Positions 1 to 4,915 of a stretch of DNA of 5,922 bases are shown piece after piece. The notes beneath the pieces were generated by a model that did no database searches, was not told the origin of the DNA, and saw only the letters and a list, made by a program, of their open reading frames with translations. Source of the DNA: Opitutia bacterium (GTDB lineage: Bacteria; Verrucomicrobiota; Verrucomicrobiia; Opitutales; Coraliomargaritaceae). Made by a program: the position numbers and the translations under genes. How positions within the stretch are numbered: the first letter of the stretch is position 1; every line of letters begins with the position of its first letter. The stretch is from positions 1 through 5,922 of the forward strand of contig DOCS01000121.1 of NCBI GenBank assembly GCA_003503355.1, in the 5' to 3' direction.

Positions 1-2
1 CT

Positions 3-2135
3 GCCGAAGGTCGTTCGGTAACAATTCGTGTCATCGGCGCCTTAGGCGAAGCGCCTTGGGTCGGCGATGTTCAGGTGCCCAGCACATTGACCGTGGGGAA
101 ATCTGCAACGTTGAGCGTGACTGCAGGCGATAGCGATGGCACCGTTGTCAGTGTTGTCTTTTACAACGGTAATGACAAGCTGGGAGGCGGCGGACTCATC
201 GATGGTTCATCGGTAACTTACACGTTTGACTGGACACCCACCGCAGAGGGAATTTACAATATATTCGCGGTAGCAGTCGATGACGATGGTTTCAACGGAC
301 TGAGTGGACAGACGACCACTTCTATAGAGCCGTTCGTCTTCAAGCTGGGCTTTACCGATCCGATCTCGAATCCATTTACCCTCGAGAGTACCTCCTATGA
401 GGACGGTATCCATACCTTCGAGGTTGAAGTACAAGGTATTGATTTCCAAGAGCTACAATCAGTTACGTGGCTGTTGGACGGAGTTGAAGTCGCGACTGCG
501 GAGAGCAGCAACGACAGTCTTCTGTTTAGTCAGGAGCTCAGACTGAGCAAGAGCGGTGTAGTGACCGCGTTAGCGACCAGCACCTATGGGTTGGTGGTGC
601 AGGCTTCGATCGCGGTGGAATTGAGTTTAGCCGAGCCACCTTCGGATGAGGAACTCTTTGTGATTGATGTGTATCAGCGCTTGTCTGGGGTGGCGCCGAC
701 AGCTAGGCAGGTCGCTGCGGCCCTGTTAGTGGTGAACGAGACGATCGATTCACGCGTGAGCTTCTTGCAGCAGCTATTTGATTCGGCCGAGATGGACGAG
801 AATGAAATGATTATGATGGTTCATCGCACCATGACTGGCGAATGGCCAGACGCGACGGAACTGGTTGGTTTACGAGGCGGCACTGCAGAGGGCTCCAGTT
901 CAAGCAGTGAGTCCGGCAGTATTGCTGCAGGCGCGACGCAGTCATTCGATTTCTACCTCAACGCGGGAGCTCGTGTAACACTGCTTGTGTCAGGGGATAG
1001 TTTGAGCGATCCGACATTGACTTTGAATGATCCGAATGGTGAGCAGGTTGCATTCGATGACGATAGCGGGAATGGACTTAATCCGTTGCTCGTCTACACG
1101 ACAACTCAAGCGGGAACCTACACCGCCACTGTCGCTAGTTGGTCTTCTTTCAGTGGTGGTGACTTCACATTTGATATAATATCAACGGATTCCAGTGATT
1201 CGGACGAGCTTTCGGCACAGTCGTTGGTGCGGGTATTGATTCCGGAATTTGAAGAACGTAAGGGAATTACCTTCCCGACGACACTTGATGTTGCAGGCTC
1301 AGAAGCGGTCGAACTAGTTGGGCTACTCTTTGCCAATAAGCACCAAGTAGCAATTAATCGCGCTAGTACAACGCGTTTGCGTGATACACTGGTCGGCGCT
1401 GACCTCCCAGGCTACGGAACCGTTCTTCCTGGGTACAGCGGAGACTTGACTGCCTTCACAGCAGCCTTCGCATTGGACAATGAGCTGATTCGTTATTTTC
1501 AGACCAGTCTCAGTCGTGTGCATTACTATTCTCTACCCAATCAACCGGTGGATCAGGTGGGATTGGCGCTACTCGTTTCGACATTCCTCGGAGTTGATCC
1601 GACGGCTACAGCACTGGGGGAATACTCAGGCATGACGCAGAGAGAGGCCTTTGCAGCCATTCTCGGAGATTCCCGTTATAGCTATACCAAGGAGAATAGC
1701 GATGACAGCGATGACAGTGTGGCGAGCTTTGTGGCGTTTGCGATGGCGGAGGCTGGGGTCTATCAAGTAGGACTCAGCGGGCCTGCAGGTGATGCTGACG
1801 GCGATGGTCAGTCGAATCTGGAGGAGATTGCATTGGGTTCGGATCCGGCGGATGGCAGTGATCAGGTTAGTCCGTTGGAAACCTTAGTGGATGGCAGTGA
1901 CTTTGTGGTTACCTTTATTCGTATTAAGGCTTCTGAAGTCCCGAGTGATCTAATTATCTATGCGCAATGCTCAGAGGACTTGGTTAACTGGGATGATCGT
2001 GAGGACACTGCGGATGTCGCTGCTGTTTCCGTCGATCAATCTGGCGTGTCTGACGGCTATCAGCGAGTAGAACTTCGTTTCGATATGGCAACACGTGATT
2101 GTCGGTACGTCCGACTTGTGGTCGATCTGCCTTAA
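3..2135 (+). CDS. Large exported multidomain protein (Ig-like, DUF4214-like, PPC-like, TSP3-type repeat), 5' end outside window
   Basis: The frame is open from the first in-frame codon at 3 to TAA at 2133-2135. A GTG at 75 lies inside an Ig-like domain, so the real start is upstream of the window. Visible order: the end of one beta module; an Ig-like domain (about 54-330, with 'AGDSDGTVVSVVFYNG' and 'YNIFAVAVDDDG'); a second beta module (about 345-630); a helical DUF4214-like segment (about 640-860, 'FVIDVYQRLSGVAPTARQV', 'QQLFDSAEM'); a Ser/Gly linker; a PPC-like beta domain (about 915-1185, 'PTLTLNDPNGEQVAFDDDSG'); further helical DUF4214-like sequence (about 1340-1690); an acidic SDD linker; a calcium-binding TSP3-like repeat (about 1791-1860, 'DADGDGQSNLEE'); and a C-terminal beta domain with the only two cysteines (codons 1968 and 2100). 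Inferred role: surface or secreted structural/adhesive protein. No catalytic motif is visible. A signal peptide would lie outside the window. Exact function is unknown. Confidence 0.85.
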   Translation, partial: AEGRSVTIRVIGALGEAPWVGDVQVPSTLTVGKSATLSVTAGDSDGTVVSVVFYNGNDKLGGGGLIDGSSVTYTFDWTPTAEGIYNIFAVAVDDDGFNGLSGQTTTSIEPFVFKLGFTDPISNPFTLESTSYEDGIHTFEVEVQGIDFQELQSVTWLLDGVEVATAESSNDSLLFSQELRLSKSGVVTALATSTYGLVVQASIAVELSLAEPPSDEELFVIDVYQRLSGVAPTARQVAAALLVVNETIDSRVSFLQQLFDSAEMDENEMIMMVHRTMTGEWPDATELVGLRGGTAEGSSSSSESGSIAAGATQSFDFYLNAGARVTLLVSGDSLSDPTLTLNDPNGEQVAFDDDSGNGLNPLLVYTTTQAGTYTATVASWSSFSGGDFTFDIISTDSSDSDELSAQSLVRVLIPEFEERKGITFPTTLDVAGSEAVELVGLLFANKHQVAINRASTTRLRDTLVGADLPGYGTVLPGYSGDLTAFTAAFALDNELIRYFQTSLSRVHYYSLPNQPVDQVGLALLVSTFLGVDPTATALGEYSGMTQREAFAAILGDSRYSYTKENSDDSDDSVASFVAFAMAEAGVYQVGLSGPAGDADGDGQSNLEEIALGSDPADGSDQVSPLETLVDGSDFVVTFIRIKASEVPSDLIIYAQCSEDLVNWDDREDTADVAAVSVDQSGVSDGYQRVELRFDMATRDCRYVRLVVDLP

Positions 2136-2158
2136 GCGCTGACTACCGCGATTCTTGC

Positions 2159-2190
2159 AAAAGCCCGCCGTCACCTTCGGCGGGCTTTTT
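2159..2190 (+). terminator. Intrinsic terminator of the exported-protein gene
   Basis: A 12-bp perfect stem (AAAAGCCCGCCG, 2159-2170) pairs with CGGCGGGCTTTT (2178-2189) around a 7-base loop and ends in a run of five T. It starts 23 bp after the stop codon of the large exported-protein gene and is a textbook Rho-independent terminator. The A run on the 5' arm gives four U on the opposite strand, so weak bidirectional action is possible. Confidence 0.93.
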
Positions 2191-2268
2191 AGTGAAAGGT
2201 GGTGAGTGTGAGAGCCGTGCGTGTGTGGCGCTTGCTGAGCGTCGTCCACTGATCTCCCGTTTGCGCTC

Positions 2269-2296
2269 TTGTCTTCGACTGACTAACGAGTACACT
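2269..2296 (+). promoter_or_regulatory. Possible sigma70-like promoter for the phasin-like gene
   Basis: TTGTCT (2269-2274) and TACACT (2291-2296) are 16 bp apart, each matching four of six consensus bases. A promoter is expected here because the previous transcript ends at the terminator at 2159-2190. Transcription from this site would begin within a few bases of the ATG at 2305, giving a leaderless or nearly leaderless mRNA, which fits the lack of a visible Shine-Dalgarno sequence. The motif match is weak. The rest of the 2191-2304 spacer shows nothing else I can name. Confidence 0.22.
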
Positions 2297-2304
2297 AAGT
2301 TATT

Positions 2305-2619
2305 ATGATCGATCTCATGAAAAAAACAATGTTGGCCAGCGTGGGTCTGGCTGTCGTGACGAAGGACAAAGTGCTGGAGTCACTCGATGAACTGGTGGAA
2401 AAAGGCAAGCTGACCCAGGAGGAAGCGGCTGAGATGTCCGATAAAATTGTCGAGGAAGGCAAGACGGAGACGGACAAGGCCAAGGTCGAAGCGAGCAAGC
2501 TCTTTAATGACATGCTGCATCGCGCCAATGTGGTGACTAAAGATCAGTACGATGCGCTCGCGCAACGTGTCACCGAACTCGAAGGACGGCTGCATAAGGA
2601 GTTTCCTAATAGTGATTGA
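2305..2619 (+). CDS. Phasin-like small coiled-coil protein (PhaF/PhaI-type, COG3937-like)
   Basis: This encodes a 104-residue charged, almost wholly helical protein. Residues 5-20 (MKKTMLASVGLAVVTK) match the mildly hydrophobic start typical of small 'polyhydroxyalkanoate granule-associated/phasin' proteins. The pattern 'LDELVEKGKLTQEEAAEM' (27-44) is also characteristic, and the end 'YDALAQRVTELEGRLHKEF' (82-100) is a heptad-patterned coiled coil. There are no cysteines and no enzymatic motif. Known family role: amphipathic coat or regulatory proteins of PHA granules. Many members, however, occur in genomes without evident PHA synthesis, so granule binding is only inferred, and no PHA synthase lies in the window. 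The start at 2305 is the first ATG after the upstream terminator; an in-frame ATG at 2317 is an alternative, and neither has a clear Shine-Dalgarno. It points toward the UbiB-family kinase, separated by the four-helix-bundle pseudogene and a palindromic spacer. Confidence 0.7.
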   Translation: MIDLMKKTMLASVGLAVVTKDKVLESLDELVEKGKLTQEEAAEMSDKIVEEGKTETDKAKVEASKLFNDMLHRANVVTKDQYDALAQRVTELEGRLHKEFPNSD

Positions 2620-2653
2620 TAGCAAGCTGTCGTGCCAAGGTATGAGAAGTGCT

Positions 2654-2665
2654 AAAGTATGAAGG
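2654..2665 (+). repeat. Left arm of 12-bp inverted repeat flanking the four-helix-bundle gene
   Basis: AAAGTATGAAGG here is the exact reverse complement of CCTTCATACTTT at 3030-3041. It ends 9 bp before the ATG of the four-helix-bundle gene, and its last five bases (GAAGG) are the best Shine-Dalgarno candidate for that gene. A degenerate direct copy sits just upstream at 2637-2649 (AAGGTATGAGAAG); the shared core GTATGA recurs 17 bp apart. Confidence 0.75.
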
Positions 2666-2674
2666 CGTTCCTTT

Positions 2675-3026
2675 ATGTCAGATTTTGCTGAACGGCTTGA
2701 GGATCTGCGTATCTGTCAGCAAGCACGCGTTATTGTAAATGTGGTATCTGAGGCGTTCGCTGGGTGTCGTGATTATTGGGTCCGTGATCAAATTCAGCGC
2801 GCGGCGGTGTCGTCGATGAATAACATTGCAGAAGGCTTCGAGCGGCGTGCCGCGAAAGATCTAGGATATTTTCTTGATATCGCCAAGCTGGGCGTCGGGG
2901 GAAGTGCGTCGTATACTTTAACTGACCGCAGAGTGTAACTACATGAGTGCTGAAAGTGCCGCGAGCCTGCGTTGTAATGCCTGCGGGCTTTTCGCTGGGA
3001 TTGCTGCATTCAGACGAACGCTGTAG
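2675..3026 (+). pseudogene. Four-helix-bundle protein (23S rRNA IVS / 'S23' family), frameshifted and with an internal stop
   Basis: The ATG at 2675, preceded by GAAGG, opens a frame whose first 71 residues are a clear family match: 'LRICQQARVIV' helix 1, 'YWVRDQIQRAAVSSMNNIAEG' region (residues 34-54), 'FERR', then 'LGYFLDIAK'. The family normally continues with G-S-x-G-E-[LV]-R. In this frame it instead becomes unrelated residues and stops at 2936-2938. Dropping one base at about 2888 restores GEVRRIL, then TAA (2919-2921) exactly where the family has a conserved tyrosine. After that comes LTAECNYMSAES and a plausible last helix ending 'AFRRTL' before TAG at 3024-3026. The repaired product would be 116 residues, the usual family length. 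So two lesions are visible: a +1 insertion and a Tyr-to-stop change. The intact family forms a small multimeric helical bundle; relatives are encoded in rRNA intervening sequences or accompany diversity-generating retroelements. The cellular role of stand-alone copies is not settled. A truncated but expressed 87-residue product is the alternative. Confidence 0.82.
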
Positions 3027-3029
3027 TCA

Positions 3030-3041
3030 CCTTCATACTTT
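3030..3041 (-). repeat. Right arm of 12-bp inverted repeat flanking the four-helix-bundle gene
   Basis: CCTTCATACTTT is the exact reverse complement of 2654-2665. It begins 3 bp after the TAG (3024-3026) that ends the ancestral reading frame of the four-helix-bundle gene, not after the premature stop at 2938. This supports 2675-3026 as the original gene extent. A shorter match lies just outside it: CACTT at 3049-3053 against AAGTG at 2647-2651. Confidence 0.75.
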
Positions 3042-3052
3042 GTTCCTTCACT

Positions 3053-3209
3053 TGCCCAGTGGGCACCCAGTTCACTCACCCTTCGCTAGCTCAGGGCAAA
3101 CCTACGGTTCATCCTCTCCGCACTGTCGTGCTTCGTCCCACTTTCCGACTTTCACGTTTTCCTACTACAGCTCGGCTGTAATTCTCACCTTACTACGCGG
3201 CTTTGCCGC
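3053..3209. repeat. Non-coding spacer made of five short palindromes
   Basis: Five small inverted repeats follow one another: TGCCCAGTGGGCA (3053-3065); CCCTTCGCTAGCTCAGGG (3079-3096, imperfect); GCACTGTCGTGC (3120-3131); TACAGCTCGGCTGTA (3166-3180); and GCGGCTTTGCCGC (3197-3209). Loops are one to four bases. The last two each follow a TACTAC hexamer (3163-3168 and 3191-3196) at a 28-bp period. The stretch is pyrimidine-rich on this strand and shows no protein-like reading frame. It resembles REP/BIME-type intergenic palindromic sequence, although I recognise no named family. Whether it belongs to the preceding cassette or accumulated independently cannot be told from one copy. Confidence 0.55.
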
Positions 3210-3214
3210 CCAGA

Positions 3215-4864
3215 ATGAAACCCTTTAACTATTTATCCAACGCGGTCCGAGCACCTGAAATTATCGCGATTTTGGTGCGCTGGGGATTTGAGGATTTGTT
3301 ACTGCAACTGGACACGCCGCAGTTCTTGTTGAGGAATTTGGTGCGCGCTAAAGTGACGCACCTAACCGCTTACGAGCGGGTGCGTAATGCCTGCGAGGAG
3401 CTGGGGCCGATCTTTGTCAAGTTTGGGCAGATCCTAAGCACGCGTCCGGATAAGTTGCCGGAGCCGCTGGTGATGGAGCTCAAGAAGCTGCGCAGCCGGG
3501 TGGAGCCGCAAGCGTTCGAGCGCATCAAGCCAGTGCTATTAAAAGAGCTGGAGTGTGCGATCGAGGAGGTGTTTGCGGAATTTGATCCGGTGCCGGTCGC
3601 CGCTGGTTCGTTGGGGCAGGTGTATCGTGCCAAGCTCATCTCCACCGGCGCTTGGGTGGCGGTCAAGGTGCAACGGGCGGACATCCAAAAAACCATTTCG
3701 GCCGACTTGGAGATTATTGGTTGGTTTGCCAAGCAGTTGCATGCGCGGGTCGAGGAGTTGCGCCCGTACAATTTGCCGATGTTGGTGCATGAGGCGGAGC
3801 ATCGACTGCAGGAGGAGCTTAATTTTCGCAATGAGGCGGACAACGCGGCAATTTTTCGCGCGCTGAATACTGAGCAGCAGCGGGTGTTTGCGCCGAAAGT
3901 GTATAACGCATTGACGACACGGCGGCTGTTGGTGACCGAGTGGGTGCAGGGTGAGGCGCCGGATGAAATCTCACTGCCGCAGGAGGCCGCCAGTGAGCTC
4001 GCTCGATTGGGCGGGCAGTCCGTCTTTCATCAAATCGTCGGCACGGGCTTTTTTCACTCCGACCCGCATTCCGGCAATATGTTGATCACCGCGGACCATC
4101 GCATCTGCTTTCTGGATTGGGGACAGGCGGGGCAAATTACCTTGGAGATGCGCTACCACTTGGCGGATTTGTTCGCAGCGATCACCGATCGCAATGCGGA
4201 GAAAGTGATTCGCGTGGCCGAGCGTATGGCAGTGAATAATCGTCGGATCGATCGTCGCCGACTAGAGAAGGCGGTGACGCTATTGCTTAACAAGCATCGT
4301 CATTTCGGGCCGTCGGGCACGCAGATGGGGACGGTCGGCTTGGAGATGCTGTATATTTTTGGCACGAATGGCATCCAAGTGTCGGCGGATTATGCCTTAC
4401 TTTCGAAGGCGATTCTTTGCGTCGAAGAAACCGCGCGCAGTATGGACCCGCACTTTGATATCCAGGCGGTGGCGAAGCCTTATTTAGAAAAGCTGAATAA
4501 GGAGCGCTGGAGTGCCGGCAGTGTGGCGCGTCAGACGGTATATCCGCTACTGTCAATGTTGCGCCGCATGCAACAGATTCCAGAAAACCTGCAGCGTATC
4601 CTACAGCGCATCGAAGAGGAAGATCTGCAGATTAATTTTCACCACACTGGCACCGAAAATTTGGAGAAGACGTTCAATGCATCGATGAATCGCCTAACCG
4701 TGGGCATTATCATCGGCTCGTTGTTGATCGGCTCTTCGCTGATCATTACCACCGGAGTGAAGCCACTTCTGTGGGGCTTCCCTGCGATCGGCATTGTCGG
4801 TTTTCTCGTCTCTGGGCTGTTGGGACTCTATATCGTGGTGTCGACCTTGCGCAAGCACCGCTGA
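3215..4864 (+). CDS. ABC1/AarF/UbiB-family atypical protein kinase-like ATPase with C-terminal membrane helices
   Basis: A complete 549-residue member of the ABC1/UbiB/COQ8 family. Numbered from ATG 3215, the landmarks are: KxGQ motif K69-Q72 ('FVKFGQILSTRPDKLP'); glycine/alanine-rich nucleotide loop A129-V136 ('AAGSLGQV'); ATP-contacting lysine in 'VAVKV' (K151); the family Glu/Asn-rich helix 'EELNFRNEADN' (200-210); hinge 'VTEWVQGE' (240-247); catalytic 'HSDPHSGN' (281-288); and metal-binding 'LDWG' (300-303). All key residues are present, so it should bind ATP. Two hydrophobic helices (about 494-513 and 519-542) anchor the C terminus in the inner membrane. Family role: support of isoprenoid-quinone synthesis or lipid handling, with ATPase more than protein-kinase activity. 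The direct substrate is unresolved, and this phylum would be expected to use menaquinone, so I do not assign ubiB. ATG 3215 is preferred over the in-frame TTG at 3203, which lies inside a hairpin. No Shine-Dalgarno is visible. Confidence 0.93.
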   Translation: MKPFNYLSNAVRAPEIIAILVRWGFEDLLLQLDTPQFLLRNLVRAKVTHLTAYERVRNACEELGPIFVKFGQILSTRPDKLPEPLVMELKKLRSRVEPQAFERIKPVLLKELECAIEEVFAEFDPVPVAAGSLGQVYRAKLISTGAWVAVKVQRADIQKTISADLEIIGWFAKQLHARVEELRPYNLPMLVHEAEHRLQEELNFRNEADNAAIFRALNTEQQRVFAPKVYNALTTRRLLVTEWVQGEAPDEISLPQEAASELARLGGQSVFHQIVGTGFFHSDPHSGNMLITADHRICFLDWGQAGQITLEMRYHLADLFAAITDRNAEKVIRVAERMAVNNRRIDRRRLEKAVTLLLNKHRHFGPSGTQMGTVGLEMLYIFGTNGIQVSADYALLSKAILCVEETARSMDPHFDIQAVAKPYLEKLNKERWSAGSVARQTVYPLLSMLRRMQQIPENLQRILQRIEEEDLQINFHHTGTENLEKTFNASMNRLTVGIIIGSLLIGSSLIITTGVKPLLWGFPAIGIVGFLVSGLLGLYIVVSTLRKHR

Positions 4865-4868
4865 AAGT

Positions 4869-4915
4869 GCGTTGATTGTTGTCAGTTGTGCCGAGCAACC
4901 AGCAATTAACAACGC
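4869..4915. terminator. Long bulged hairpin between convergent genes, possible bidirectional terminator
   Basis: The 5' arm (4869-4881, then 4885-4888) pairs with the 3' arm (4896-4906, then 4910-4915). Outer block: GCGTTG with CAACGC. Middle block: ATTGTTG with CAGCAAT, including one G-T wobble. Inner block: GTTG with CAAC around a 7-base loop TGCCGAG. A TAA bulge (4907-4909) and a TCA bulge (4882-4884) interrupt the stem. It begins 5 bp after the UbiB-family stop codon and overlaps the stop codon of the FIST gene on the other strand. Neither side has a strong T run, so it is not a canonical intrinsic terminator. A role in ending or stabilising both converging transcripts is inferred from position. 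Confidence 0.45.

Noticed and set aside
36..55. Inverted repeat GGCGC/GCGCC near the left edge
   Set aside because: It is only 5 bp and lies inside the coding sequence of an Ig-like module, so it is explained by Gly/Ala codons.
2099..2308. Plus-strand open frame whose TGA overlaps the phasin-like ATG (ATGA), suggesting translational coupling
   Set aside because: It runs through the end of the exported-protein gene and the whole intrinsic terminator. The part after the terminator (GTG 2194, 38 codons) has no protein-like pattern.
2964..2992. Stem (AGCCTGCG with TGCGGGCT) followed by TTTT, like an intrinsic terminator
   Set aside because: It contains two G-T wobbles and a 10-base loop, has only four T, and lies inside the ancestral coding frame of the four-helix-bundle gene, where the codons alone explain it. 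A weak terminator role cannot be excluded.
2675..3214. Possible novel defence system or diversity-generating retroelement suggested by the four-helix-bundle (Avd-like) gene
   Set aside because: No reverse transcriptase, template/variable repeat pair, toxin-antitoxin pair or nuclease is visible in the window, and the gene itself is broken.
2947..3228. 93-codon plus-strand open frame across the palindromic spacer
   Set aside because: It begins within the decayed gene in the wrong frame, crosses all five palindromes and runs into the kinase start. Composition is dominated by His/Ser/Pro from pyrimidine-rich DNA, with no family resemblance.
3370..3843. Long minus-strand open frame (157 codons) opposite the kinase
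   Set aside because: It is antisense to the conserved KxGQ, nucleotide loop and lysine motifs of the kinase. Its translation is Ser/Arg/Cys-rich low-complexity sequence, typical of a shadow frame.
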